Positions 22,758-33,955 of a stretch of DNA of 64,000 nt are shown here, one piece after another. Origin of the DNA: Phlebotomus papatasi (taxonomy: Eukaryota; Arthropoda; Insecta; Diptera; Psychodidae). The notes under the pieces were generated by a model. It was not told the DNA's origin and searched no databases. It worked only from the letters and a program-made list of their open reading frames with translations. Both the position numbers and the translations under genes were made by a program. The DNA is taken from contig NC_077223.1 in NCBI RefSeq assembly GCF_024763615.1, positions 62,310,627 through 62,374,626 of the forward strand, written 5' to 3'. Numbering within the stretch: the first letter of the stretch is position 1; the number at the start of each line of letters is the position of its first letter.

Positions 22758-23125
22758 TCCACTCTTATTCTATCTTATCTTATTCTATCTTATTTTGTGG
22801 TAGCTGCTCCATATCACAGCTCTGTGGGCAACCAGAGCCGCTATTGCACAGCAGCCCACCTCGGTGTGTGTTTGGATCAGTGACAGCGAATATGTATCGA
22901 CTGAAGTATCACTTTTATGTCGAAACTCGTTCTCGTACCAGCCTCTATTGTTTAGGTGGTTCACTTTTTTTTATCAATATGCACCATTGGCATTACTATT
23001 CATTCATTCACTGGACGAATTCAAAGCCGATACGGCATGAGAAATCTTTTTCTGCTTCTGCTCAGCTTTGAACCCGAGACCTCACAGTCATAGAGCCACT
23101 ACTCTATCCACCGACCTACTTGAGG
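22758..23125 (-). mobile_element. tRNA-derived SINE, minus strand
   Basis: On the minus strand it starts near 23125 with a tRNA-like head. It has A-box TAGGTCGGTGGATAGAG, an anticodon-like CTATGA loop, and a B-box-like GGGTTCAAAGC. A GC-richer body follows. It ends at ~22758 in a tail of AATAAGATAGAATAAGAT repeats. The head shares the loop of the 11.6-kb SINE. The overlapping 71- and 125-codon plus-strand frames are antisense to it. No clear target duplication was found. Confidence 0.55.
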
Positions 23126-23130
23126 CTCGT

Positions 23131-23837
23131 GTCTAACTCAGATAGAATGTATTTTTACTCAAAAAAGTAATGTGTTTTTTAAAGATTACTTTACAAAGGG
23201 CCATTATACACCGTTTTGACTGAAATCCTCTTTAGCTCCTTTTACTAAACTGTTGGACTGAAGTCTATTTCTTTTCGATATCACTTGTCATCGTGGATAT
23301 TTTTTACTTATGCACAATCTCTGCAAGTCTTCGACGGTTAGAGATTCTGCTTCTGTGTCTTCCTTCCAAAGAAGAAGAGTGGCAGCAAACACACGCACAA
23401 GATGGCAGATTGAAGATCTTTTACGATCACGTGGAAGATATTAAAGTCCCACGAGATAGAATTAGAAAAGTTTAAACTACACAGGCCACCGGCACCGGTG
23501 TCATTTTAACAATTAAACACAAAAAGCCCCAAGCCTAGAGGCTGAGTGGGTATTTATCTCATGTGTTACCCACCGAGATTTGCACAAAACAAACTCACAA
23601 AAACCAGACAATTCCTGAATCTCACATCTCTCTAAACTAAAAGTCCTCTGAGAGTGACAATTCCGGGCGAATTATGCACTCAGAAAAAACGCATGTTACA
23701 CATCTTTTCAATTTAGCTTAAAATATAGGTAATTTAATTTTAGTTTTCCCTCCTGCAAAAGAAAATTTTCTATGTTTTTACTGTGATTAATAGTTTTGCT
23801 TATTAGAACAAGGAGATAAGTATTTTCCTGATCACAT
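23131..23837. other. Non-coding
   Basis: No gene is recognised. A 60-codon frame (23293-23475) ends in charged residues but matches nothing known to me. A GCACCGGTGTC palindromic word lies near 23490. Confidence 0.35.
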
Positions 23838-23846
23838 GAATTTTCC
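23838..23846 (+). repeat. 9-bp target duplication, left
   Basis: GAATTTTCC, repeated exactly at 24163-24171 on the far side of the fold-back element. Confidence 0.8.
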
Positions 23847-24162
23847 GGTGGCAGCCAAAATCCCGAAAGCCAAAATCCCGAACGCCAAAATCCGGAAAAG
23901 GCCAAAATCCCGAAAGCCAAAATCCCGAATTTTTAAAATCCTGAAAGGGATGAAATTATATGGAGGAAAATGTTTAGAATAATTTCCCAAGGCACAGAAG
24001 ATTTCCCTTTGCCTTCAGCAAGCGCGAGTGCAATCATGGGAGTAGCTATGATACTTTTAAGAATTCGGGATTTTGGCTTTCGGGATTTTGGCCTATTCGG
24101 GATTTTGGCTTTCGGGATTTTGGCGTTCGGGATTTTGGCTTTCGGGATTTTGACCGGGACCC
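23847..24162. mobile_element. Fold-back element with GCCAAAATCCCGAA arrays, copy 1
   Basis: This 316-bp element begins GGTGGCAGCC and ends ACCGGGACCC. The left arm is an array of GCCAAAATCCCGAA-like units, and the right arm is an array of their complement, TTCGGGATTTTGGC. A ~110-bp unique centre joins them. A perfect 9-bp duplication, GAATTTTCC, flanks it (23838-23846 and 24163-24171). The 9-bp size suggests a MULE-type enzyme. The repetitive 'FGILAFGILA' frames on both strands are translations of the arrays and are not proteins. Confidence 0.85.
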
Positions 24163-24204
24163 GAATTTTCCATTTATCTAAGTAAGCGAAATTAGTAATG
24201 TACT

Positions 24205-24590
24205 AAATTTTAGATTTTCGGTATTTCAGACCATGCAAGATTTTGACCTAGTTTGAATTTCGAGCTATTTGGGACTTTGACTTTACAGAATTGCGGTCTA
24301 TTCGGGATTTTGTGTATTTGAGATTTTAGGTTTCTGAGATTTCGATCCGTTCTGGATTTAGCTATTTGGGATTTCAGCCTATTCCAGGATTATGGCTTTT
24401 TGGGATTTTAATCCGTTCCGGATTTTGCCTTAATGGAATTTCGACTCATGCAGGATTTTGGCTCATTAAAGATATTGATTTATTCGGGATTTAGGATTTT
24501 CGTGATTTCGTTCAATTCAGAATTTTGGTTTTCGGAATCGTTATATTCGAGATTTTGGCTTTTTGGATATTGAGCGGGATCTATTTCTCT
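24205..24590 (+). repeat. Decayed minisatellite of GGGATTTTGGCT-like units
   Basis: About twenty degenerate units of ~18-20 bp of the general form TTCGGGATTTTGGCT, in one orientation only, run on from the fold-back element. Units have diverged strongly (e.g. ATTCCAGGATTATGGC). It is outside the 9-bp duplication, so it was present before the insertion or came from an older copy. Confidence 0.6.
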
Positions 24591-25080
24591 ACCTATTTGG
24601 TTACTTGGCACAAACAACTCGCAAAAGGTTTTTTTTACCGTTTTTAATCCGGAGATAGGTCATCATTGTTAAGACGGCAGTGACTGCTAAAAGTGCAACA
24701 TACTGAAATACTTATCGGCTTTGGATTGTACTTTAAGCATTTTTGAAAAATAAGATCTATCTATCTGTTAACATATACTAATTTCCACACCTACAAATTT
24801 CATTTTTAAGGTTTATAATATTCTTAAAATTAAATTAATAGAGTGATATACTTTACTAAACTATCACTGACTTACCTTAACACAAGATAGCTAATCAATC
24901 ACCTATATAATCACGCAGTTGAAATTTTAATAATCAATTCTATTGAGTCAAAATATAAATCTATTCAATTTAGCATGTTGTTACGACGAAGAAACACCCC
25001 AATTATGGCTCTATAATCATTTTGTGAATAAATTTTCATTGCATTTAGCAATTTCCTCCCCGAAGCGCTTTTCTGTAGTA

Positions 25081-26009
25081 GGGGAGACAGGGGTAGAATT
25101 AGCCAGCAAATGAAGCTTTTTTTTCGCGAGTGGCTTGTGAAAAAATGATAAGTTTTGTCTAATATTTTTATGTTTCATAAGTAGCATTAGGATATTGGCT
25201 ATATGAAACAGTGTAGTTCAAAGCTCTAAAATCCTTGGCTTTTTCTTGAGAGGATAATGAAAAAAGTATGGCACATTGGCTACACTTACCCCTGCCTGGG
25301 TAGAAATAGCCACTTTTGGGGTACTAATTGCCACTAGTTTCCCAGATGAAATTTTAAACTGGAGATACCAACTATTGTTTCACTTGATACACTGAAGCCC
25401 ACTGATGCTAAATATGTTACTTAAACCTAAAGAAAAGGGCTTTAGCCAACTTTTTTATGACATTTTTGTAATTGAGGCAAAATTAATGAAAACATTCTGA
25501 AAAAATCTATTTCTCAAGTTGCTCATACAAATGGCAATATTGCTTGGAATATCAATAGTACTTTTTCATCTAACAATTATCCATCTATTAGTGAAAAATC
25601 ATTGATAGTTTTAGCCTGCCACGGAAGAGTGACTACAACTGCCCCGAGGGTTGTTTCAGTGTTTATCATCTTATATAAAAAAGTGGATAATTATTATCCA
25701 AGTGAAAAATATTTTTTAATTAGGTTTATTAAACCAGAAACGAGGTAAAACTATGAAATCTTGACTAGAAACTCAGAAAACCAAATGCTGGTCCAAAAAC
25801 TGTAACATCAAAACTACAATTTTATACCCATTTTATAAAAATGCTTCTAAATTGTAGGATAACAGGATCAGAGTTATAAATATTTCTGGGAATATGGGGA
25901 TGTGTTCCTACTTTCATTAAAAAATACTTTGCTCGATGTACATTTTAAGAAAAACGAGAAAAATCCACTGTCTACTTTTACCCCTGGCTATAGGTACCCC
26001 GGTCTCCCC
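25081..26009 (+). mobile_element. GGGGAGAC-type element, copy 1 (929 bp)
   Basis: The left end GGGGAGACAGGGGTA mirrors the right end TACCCCGGTCTCCCC, with TA on both sides. The left sub-end GGGGTAGAATTAGCC is shared with 54914-55276. No ORF is found. Confidence 0.8.
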
Positions 26010-27284
26010 TACAATTTTCTGGTCTGTTGAGTAACAAAAGGGGTGTATTTCTGTGTCTTCTTCAACATACTCGACGATTTATTTGAAGCTATTCGAGTGG
26101 ATGAAATAAGTAGTAGATGTACGTGTTTTTTTTTCTTCAGTGAAATCACGACATGTGAAAAATTGAAAAATTCATCATGTCTTGTTGAGAATGTCCAATG
26201 GAACATTCTAAAAGGAAGAAAATTGCAAAATAATTTGTCTGTGCTGAGAAAATGCATCTGAAAAATTGAAATGTTTTCTACTAAAAGGATATTTTTTTTC
26301 TGTTAAAATGTTTGATATTGTCTATGCTGAAATGTTTCAATTATTGTCTCAAAAATTGATCTTTTAATGGTAACATAAAAGGATGAAAAGTTTCATTCTT
26401 GAGAAAGAAAATTTCATAAATAAAAAGTTAAAGAAAATATCGACATTCTTCCACTGTCATTGTTTATAAAAAGCCTTTTTCTGTTTCAATATTTGGCACA
26501 AGTTGCACCAGCAAATTCCTCAAAATTCACCCTCTACGATGCAACTTTTGGGAGAACTGCAGAAAGGAAAAGCTGCCACACAAAAGAATTTCTTCCGCTC
26601 CAGAAATTGAATGTGAAAATTGTCTCTTTTTTTCTCATGGAAAAACATGAAAAGGAATTCTTCAACGTTCATTCCTCTACCATGTTATTTCGGGCTCCTT
26701 TTTTTGCCGATCTCTCTTGAGAAGTCTTTACTACCAACTTCCCAACAATGCCAACATCATATTTTCCCTGGGGTTCCTTGGTAAGGTATAGCCTTGTTGC
26801 AGAATGAGAAAAAAAAAGAACCACAATGAGATCGTCAAGTAAACTCAATTATTTTAATTTTCCTGAAAACACTGCAAGTTGATGGAATAATCCTTTAGTT
26901 GTGCAGCTGGAAAAGTAGAATTTATTGTCTCAGTTTGTTGATTTTGAGTTTTGAGCTCATTCGTGGTATGAGACTCTCAACACATCTCTTAGAATAATGA
27001 ATTTCCTAGCGAAAAGGCGACAAATGGTAAGCTCATAAGCATTCTTGTCTTCTCATGCGACTGTTGAAAACTTCTATACCATTGCTGCGAGAATTAGGTA
27101 GCGAATACGCTTTTCAATACTCATACAATATACTACAAGCATATCTTACAAAAGATACAAATGAAACATTTATTTTTACATAGAGTAGATAAAAAATTCT
27201 AACAGAGAGAATCCAAGGTTTATATATGGGAAAATTGATTTTTAAAAGAATTATTTTTGCATTTCCCAATATAAAAATTAAGAG
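26010..27284. other. Non-coding, apparently unique
   Basis: Short frames at 26009-26261 on opposite strands and at 26460-26720 show no motif. No repeat relation was noticed. Confidence 0.4.
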
Positions 27285-27610
27285 GTGACAATGCGTCTCA
27301 GACTTTGCGAAATGCTCGAACCGGTTACCGGTTCACATCTGCTTTATTGAACAGATTGAATCTATCAAAATATTGCCAAAAATACACCCTAGGGGTGATA
27401 TAATTAAATTTCGGATAAAAACCAGTTGATTGATTACAGGTTCGTACCCGATTGAAATCGGATCAGGCTTGTTAGGAATTCCAAGACCCTTCCAATGTGC
27501 CTAAACGTGATACCAATCGGTTGAGAAATGCGATCTCTAGAGCATTTTTAATATTTGACGTTGAAACCCCGTTATTAGGAATGATTCAACGGAGTTTTCG
27601 GTTTTCAGAC
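27285..27610 (-). repeat. Dispersed repeat family M, minus strand
   Basis: The reverse complement aligns with 7490-7830. It carries the TTGCGAAATGCTCGAAC motif, the AACCGGTTACCGGTT region, and the TCATTCCTAATAACGG segment, all in the same order. Confidence 0.6.
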
Positions 27611-27654
27611 GATTAGAGAGAAATAGTGTCACACGGTATGTCATTCTTGCCGTT

Positions 27655-27670
27655 ATAAGAGCTGGAGACA
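27655..27670 (+). repeat. 16-bp target duplication of SINE, left
   Basis: ATAAGAGCTGGAGACA. The right copy at 27981-27996 is ATAAGAACTGGAGACA (15 of 16 identical). Confidence 0.85.
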
Positions 27671-27980
27671 GGGATCTCGGTGGCGCAATAGGCAAGACCA
27701 TTGGCTCTTGACGGATCGATCCCTGACTTGACTTACAGTGTTGTGAATTCGAGTACCGCCCGGTGCAAGCAACTGAATGTTTAGAAAAGATATTTTCACT
27801 GTATTATGACGCAATAAAAATGCACCGTCTCTGCCCAAAACTCCTGGAGCAGGAAAGAAGCATCCACATTACGGGAAAGGCACTTCTGGGCGATCTACGA
27901 TCAGCAAATTCTTCCAACACCGGGATATACGACAACATGATTCACTGATAATGAATGTAATCCCAATATGATTAATAATA
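27671..27980 (+). mobile_element. tRNA-derived SINE with 16-bp target duplication
   Basis: This 310-bp element starts with a tRNA-related head. Its A-box-like TGGCGCAATAGG lies ~80 bp before a B-box-like GAATTCGAGTACC, a spacing wider than a normal tRNA. A body of ~200 bp follows, and it ends in TAATAATA. The flanking 16-bp direct repeat is the hallmark of LINE-driven insertion. Its tail is of the same TAA type as the LINE at 1384-5602, which makes that LINE family a candidate helper. Short frames through it on both strands are incidental. Confidence 0.8.
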
Positions 27981-27996
27981 ATAAGAACTGGAGACA
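27981..27996 (+). repeat. 16-bp target duplication of SINE, right
   Basis: Matches 27655-27670 at 15 of 16 positions and follows the TAATAATA tail directly. Confidence 0.85.
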
Positions 27997-28807
27997 AAAC
28001 ACTTGTAGATGATGTTTAATTGGATCATAAATACGAAAACAATAAAAGAAAACTTCGAATTCATTAAGACAAAGCTTATTCTCTTAACTTTATTAATTTT
28101 TAATTTAGACAAACTACGCTTGGGGTATATTTAGAATCTAAATCACGAGTTCAAACATTTCGCAATGAATGGACGCTTTGCCATTCTGGTATAAACAAAA
28201 AACTTCTCAATTTGTTCCATCTCATATTTTTATCAGAGCATTTAAATTTCAGATATTTCAGTTTAATTGTTTTAATTATTTCTTCAGAAATATAACTGAA
28301 AATTTCACAGGAATTGGATGGAAAAACTAAACTACTCTTTATTTTCAGTGAACAATTCACAATTCCATTCTCTACTAAATAAAAGAAAATAAAAGAAGAA
28401 TTAAAGAAATAAAAGTTGTTGAGAAAATTGTAAAAATCAAGAGAGGTCTAGTGTTTCCGTCCAATTAATGCTATACATACTACACGACTAAAATTCTCGG
28501 AATTAAAATTTAACAATTCCGTCAAGAAACAATTGAACTACACCGAGAAAATTTCAAGTCTAATTTCAATGCCTTTTGGGTACAATCGGTAAAATCAAAT
28601 GGATTTTCTATTGTCACTATTGAATTATTGAATGTATTATAACTTTCGTGCCAAATGAATTTCTTTATATTTCCAAAATAAATTTACAAATGTTTTTTTT
28701 TTTCTCTGTAGTGTTAAAAAATTCTGGAAATTTTTAAACATATGTAAATATGGTTTTAATATAATGATTTTCGGATGAATGAAATAGTTTTTAAGAAGTT
28801 GAAACAC
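27997..28807. other. Non-coding AT-rich DNA
   Basis: 28143-28183 carries the CACGAGTTCAAACATTTCGC motif of family M. Otherwise nothing is recognisable. Confidence 0.4.
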
Positions 28808-28921
28808 GGGATTTTGACTTTTGATCTTCTCCTCCTTTATTCCTTGCCAACGAAGAAGGAGCCATCAAGCTCCGAAACGTTGGCAAGGAATAAAGGAGGA
28901 GAAGATCAAAGGTCAAAATCC
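28808..28921. repeat. Near-perfect 44-bp-arm hairpin with GGAGC/GCTCC cap
   Basis: 28809-28852 and 28878-28921 are complementary at 43 of 44 positions. Between them, GGAGC (28858-28862) and GCTCC (28869-28873) form an inner stem. An asymmetric internal loop (AAGAA / GAAA) and a 6-base apical loop complete it. The stem-GAAAC arrangement recalls the helix II-GAAA part of hammerhead ribozymes, but the CUGAUGA core is absent, so no ribozyme is called. Confidence 0.85.
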
Positions 28922-28983
28922 TATGGTTTTAATGGTAGTAATAAAAGTGTGATTTAATATTTCGGCTTATTTTTTCTAGTTAA

Positions 28984-29709
28984 GGGGTTACGTGGGTCAA
29001 AAAACTAGAAAATACCATATTTTCTCTAACTTTTTCTTCAACATAATAAATTTTTATTTTAATTTAAGTTCCTAAGCAAAGAAAAATAAACAAAACTATA
29101 TTTTCCGAATTTTTTATTTAAAATTGTTAAAAATTCAGCCTTTGAGACCTGGTTTTCGGAAACCTTTTTTTGAAAAAACATACTTCCCGTGGACAGGATT
29201 TCTCAGAGTATTCATCTGATGTGAAAGAAATTAAATATTTTCTATTAGTCCATGAGTTAAACTCGTATTTAAAGGGTACATTTTTTTTTTTGAAAATTAA
29301 ACTTGGATTTTTGGGAGAACTTTACACAAAAAATACCGTTTTTGACGTATTTTACACCACGTTTTATCTCGTAAAATAAGTTATGAGAAAGGTAAAAAAA
29401 AATCTATAGTACGAATACGAGCTTAACTGATCAGCTAACAGAAAATATTTAGTTTTTTGGCTTCAGATGAATATATACTTTAAGAAATCTTGTCCACCCA
29501 AGAGTATAGTCTTTTCTTTTCAAAACCCATCTCCAAAAATCAGGTTCTAACAAATAATTTTTTTTAAATTTTGAAATGAAAATTTCAGAAAATATAGTTA
29601 AAACGTTGCACCTTTACTTTAAAGGCTTATTGGCTCGAAATAAATCTTATTGTTATGTTTAAAAAAAAAAATGTTACTTTTTTTAGTCTGCTTGACCCAC
29701 GTAACCTCT
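28984..29709 (+). mobile_element. GGGGTTACG element with TTAA flanks, copy 1 (726 bp)
   Basis: The left end GGGGTTACGTGGGTCAA mirrors the right end TTGACCCACGTAACCTC. TTAA lies on both sides (28980-28983 and 29710-29713), the target choice of piggyBac-type enzymes. Other copies are at 44512-45236 (decayed) and from 46978 (interrupted). Open frames inside are short and not shared between copies. Confidence 0.75.
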
Positions 29710-29713
29710 TTAA

Positions 29714-32136
29714 ACAAATTCAATTAATACTTATTTCAATATTAAATAAAATTTCACTCGCATTAAAATTCTATCATAAGATCTGTATCTACCAGAAGAT
29801 GCTTTAGATGTGTTTTAAAACTCTCAGAAGTGAGAGATTTACAAACCCATTTTCAAGAGTGGTGTACTAATTGCTTTATTGTACATTTATTAGTTTGAGT
29901 GAATGCACCTGAAATTTTAATTTAATTTAATGGTTCTTAAGATAGATCTATATAATCGAAAGATTCATTTTATTATATATTATGAACACTATTGAATAAA
30001 TTTCATTATCGCAAAAAATTGAATCTGAGAAATATTAGTCTAGTCTAATGTGAAATATATAATGATGAAACTTCATCATTATAGAAATACATTGTAAAAC
30101 ACTAAGATCTCATATTAATTGGTGAAAGTTCAATTACAAATTAACAATTAACATTTTCCTATCTATCGTATTTTGTAAGAATTTGATACTGTGGGTAAAA
30201 TTGCACAAAATGTAGAGAAATTCAAGCTACAAGAAGCATCGAAGTATATATCAAAATTTGTGGCATAATTAATTTAATTTATTTGAACTAATCAATATCA
30301 GAGGGACACCTGTTACGAAGCCTCAAGTTGAACTTTTCCAATATGTTTGTTACCCGCACATTGCAATGCCTTTTGGCTAAAGCATTAAGTACAGGAATAA
30401 TACGTTCAATTAAAGTTTTCTCCAGCATTATCTCTCTCTGTGACAAATTTATGCATTAAACTCTACTTACAACTTTTATTAATTATGTACTGAGTTATAC
30501 AACACAGAAAGGGGAAATGATGCATGCAACTCTTAAGGTATGCGCACAAGCATTTTCCAACCCCCAGAAAGTGCTCAAATGAACTTTCCAGTCTCCAACG
30601 GAATGTCCATCAGGGGAAATTCCATGAGGGGAAAAGGTGAGAATATCCATCTCAAATCTCCAGTGAAAAACCTTGGGTATGCTTTTCAGAGAAATTGGAA
30701 AAATATTCCTCGGAGGATGGAGAAAGGACACCTGTTCTGGATGTCCACAGAAGAACAAAAAGAAAAAAAGAATTCAAACCATTTCTCTGTTTGTCCCGCA
30801 AAATTTCCATACATTTTACCCAGAAAGCCCTCGGGTACCAAGTACAAAAAAAATTCTCATAACTCGATTATAAATTCTATTTATTGCGAAATAAACAGAG
30901 AGAATGGTAATTTGGCATTCGACCGTGGAAAATCAGGAGAAAAAAATTGGTGCGATTGAAAATACATTAAGCAATCAATTTCGTTTTTTTATATTTATTA
31001 GAAACAGAATACAGTGTTTGAAATTAAATAGTTCAACGTTTTTACTCTCCTAACTGAAATTCTTTACAATATCCAGTTTAAGGGTAAATGTCCTAATTCA
31101 AAACCATTTCCAGACGCTTTAATTTTGACAGAAGATTCAACATATTAAGTTTATATTTTTTCTGAAGAGAATTACATAAATTTGCTCCTTGACTCTTCTA
31201 GAGTGTTGCTGTTTAGTGAAAATTCTTTAGATATAATTTGAAAACTTCTTAAATACAAGAAAAATACGCGAGAGTAAAATGCTTCTATTGGAAACAAATT
31301 AATCCAAATGGAGACAAGGAAAAGTTTCTAATTGGAGACAAACAGTGGAAGTGAAACCGCGACGAAAGGCTTCCAAAACCTTATTTAAGTTCCTCCTGAA
31401 TGCAGGATTTGTTCTTATTCCTTGTCTTTTCTCCTTTCTCGTCTAAAACAATACGAAAATCTCTCTAAAAAAATCACATTTCCGGGGTTTCTATTGAAAA
31501 ACCCTTCAGAAAAACCCTTTTTGTTCACGAAATAGGTAATTATTTCATTTGAAAACTTCACGTACTGTTAACAATAAAGATTAGCACTTAATTTAACTAA
31601 AATTAGCCAGAAATATAACATAAATGTTAAACAAAACTAATAAACAACAATCACCTTATTGTGTTTTTCATTGGAAAACATGGTCGATTTATGAAAAATT
31701 CAATGGTGAAAAGGCACACTTTTAATTTTTCTGAGAACTTAACAAATTAAAATTTGTGAATATGAATGGATTTTCGCTTTATTTGAAGCAAAATTAACTA
31801 AATAATGAAACTGAGGTATAGAAAATATATAAATATAGTAATTAAGTACTCTATTTATCATGAAAACAGTGACGTTTCCATGTGGAAAAGCGGAAAATTT
31901 CCATTTGAAGCAGGTTTTGTATTAGCTTAATTTACCCTTTGTTTTAAATAATCATTATCTCGCAGAATTTTATAATAACGTGAAAAATTATAACAAAAGA
32001 CCGTAAGTTTATAGTTTCTCAAAATGACTCCGGGTCCATTAGGGCAAAATGAAATAATTTAGAATCCTTATAGGTCCGGTACACTTTTTAGGTCAGGAAA
32101 CTTTCATAAAGTCGAAATTCACATCCCTTTTTTCTT
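29714..32136. other. Non-coding AT-rich DNA, apparently unique
   Basis: A 139-codon plus-strand frame (30540-30959) overlaps an 87-codon minus-strand frame and a second plus frame. None shows a domain. 30500-30860 has more even composition and could be host intron or regulatory DNA. Confidence 0.35.
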
Positions 32137-32657
32137 TAACCATTTAAGGACGATTAGAACACCGGTGTCCCATAAAGAAAATAATTTTTCCTGACTACCT
32201 AAAGTTATTTTTTTCTTATGTCTGTACATAATTGTAAAGTAGAAGGTTGAAGGAATCTAGAATATTTTTTGCAAATCTCTGGCTATTTGCTATGCAGTAA
32301 ATATTTAAGCTCAAAAATGGCAAATTTTTAAATTCTCAGATTCAATTGATTTTATTTATTTTTCATACTTTCAATTTTTTTTAAGCAAAATCCTTTTGGC
32401 AATAAAAACTACAATACTCATACGTAAAATTTTTCATTAGAACGAAAAATATTATTCATTGGTATTGTTAGAAAAATTAATTAAATTTTTGGGCTGTTTT
32501 TGTCCCTTTTGTTTATAGAAGCACAACATACACCGAATCAGATCCTCATGGACTTTCCAAGTTTAGAAGTAAGACTTATCATTGATTATCTTTCTCAGTT
32601 TAATTTTTATTGTTGATTTTCAGTCCGTAAAACGTGCCTCGTCGTTAAAGGGTTAAA
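32137..32657 (+). mobile_element. TTTAAGGACGA-type element, copy 1 (~520 bp)
   Basis: The left end TTAACCATTTAAGGACGA mirrors the right end TCGTCGTTAAAGGGTTAA. The sub-terminal ACCGGTGTCCCATAAA matches the ACCGGTGACCCAAAAA region of the 61.8-kb copy. There is no coding capacity. Confidence 0.65.
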
Positions 32658-33882
32658 GGGGTTAAAGCTTTGTATATATCTATCCTACTCTTATGCACTC
32701 TTCTTCTTCTTCTTTTTAACATCACACTGAATCCACTGAATTATATTTAGTTCAATCGAATTTCAGATCGAAATAATAGGATAGTCTTATGCAAACCTTT
32801 TGAGAAAAAGGGACGTGAATTTTGATTTCATGAAATTACACCGAGCTAAGAGAGTCGAAAACATAAGAATTATTTACGAGTTAGAATTCTAAAAAAAAAA
32901 ACACAGAGAAGTGCCGCTCTTTTTCTTTTTCCTCTTTTATTTCTCCTATTTCGTGATCTTATTTTTCTCTTTACCCAGGTAAAACAATTAGTGAATCTTA
33001 AAATTCCAAATTGGAAATTCATAATTATCCCTATTTACCCTATATCCCCAAATAGAATGTTCAAATGAACATAAATTGTAGAAATTTTGAAAAAAAAAAG
33101 TTATTTTCCATACAAATTGTCCACAATATTTATACCTAAGGTCATTAGATTAGAAGGTAACCAATCGTGTTGATTGTTTAATATGATTGGAAAAAAAGCA
33201 TCAACCCCTATTTAATAAAATCGAAATCCATATGCAACATCAAATTTACATAGAAAATACCCATTACTGTGGTAGAATAATTGATAGAATAATTAAAATT
33301 GCAAAGTCCATTAACGTGACATGTAAATTTATGCATTTTCAGTATTATCGAACTGGGAAATTTTGCAAGACTCTAGGGGGCAGGGGAGGAAAATTAAAGG
33401 TTATCATCAAAAATTATTATAAATAGTATCTACAATAGGGGAAATTGGAGCAGTACTAAATACATTTAAATATTTAAAAGATGAAAATTTCAATTCATTG
33501 GTTCAAGCATTCAGTCAATGAATATGTATTTCAGAATGTTCTTGCATGACTTACAAGGATATATATGGACAAATAAAAAATGTAAATACTAGTGAGATAA
33601 GTAAATTACGGATGTTTTACTGATTTCAAGTCCTTTCCAAAAAAATCTAAATTTAGGCTGCTATTCTGCCATCTTTATAATTTTGTAACTTACAAGGGAA
33701 GTACTCGAGTCATCAAATTCAGAAAAATCTGAGGCTTTGCTCAACTACGCATGAAGGCATCAAATTAAACGTGGTATATTCAAAAAGTGCGAAATCGGGT
33801 TAATTTTTTTTTAAAAATTCCCCAAAGTTGAAAATGACACCTTACGCAGCACATAATAAAGAAAATACGAATGAGACTGCAT

Positions 33883-33955
33883 GCAGCGGTGGCTCAGCGG
33901 TAGCGCACCGGACGTTCAACGGGAGTGCCGCGGGTTCGATCCCCTGGCTCCGTCT
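33883..33955 (+). repeat. tRNA-like segment, left arm of palindrome
   Basis: TGGCTCAGCGGTAGCGCA fits the Pol III A box, and GGGTTCGATCCC fits the B box ~43 bp downstream. D- and T-arm cores are recognisable. The acceptor stem pairs poorly and the T stem holds only three pairs, so this is a tRNA-derived segment and not a working tRNA. Confidence 0.7.

Noticed and set aside
23847..24162. CRISPR-like array of regularly spaced 14-bp units
   Set aside because: Units are almost contiguous with no unique spacers, are inverted halfway, and sit in a transposable element of a eukaryotic genome.
23708..24185. Repetitive hydrophobic open frames (FGILAFGILA-type) at 23.7-24.2 and 47.0-47.8 kb
   Set aside because: They are translations of the GCCAAAATCCCGAA arrays, occur on both strands, and end at the element boundaries.
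28851..28880. Functional hammerhead ribozyme at 28.85 kb
   Set aside because: GAAAC follows a stem, but CUGAUGA is absent and the strands pair directly instead of forming a three-way junction.
30540..30959. 139-codon Lys-rich frame
   Set aside because: Composition is explained by A-rich DNA, and a minus-strand frame and a second plus frame are open over the same bases.
33883..33955. Functional tRNA gene at 33.9 kb
   Set aside because: The acceptor stem pairs at fewer than half its positions and the T stem holds only three pairs.
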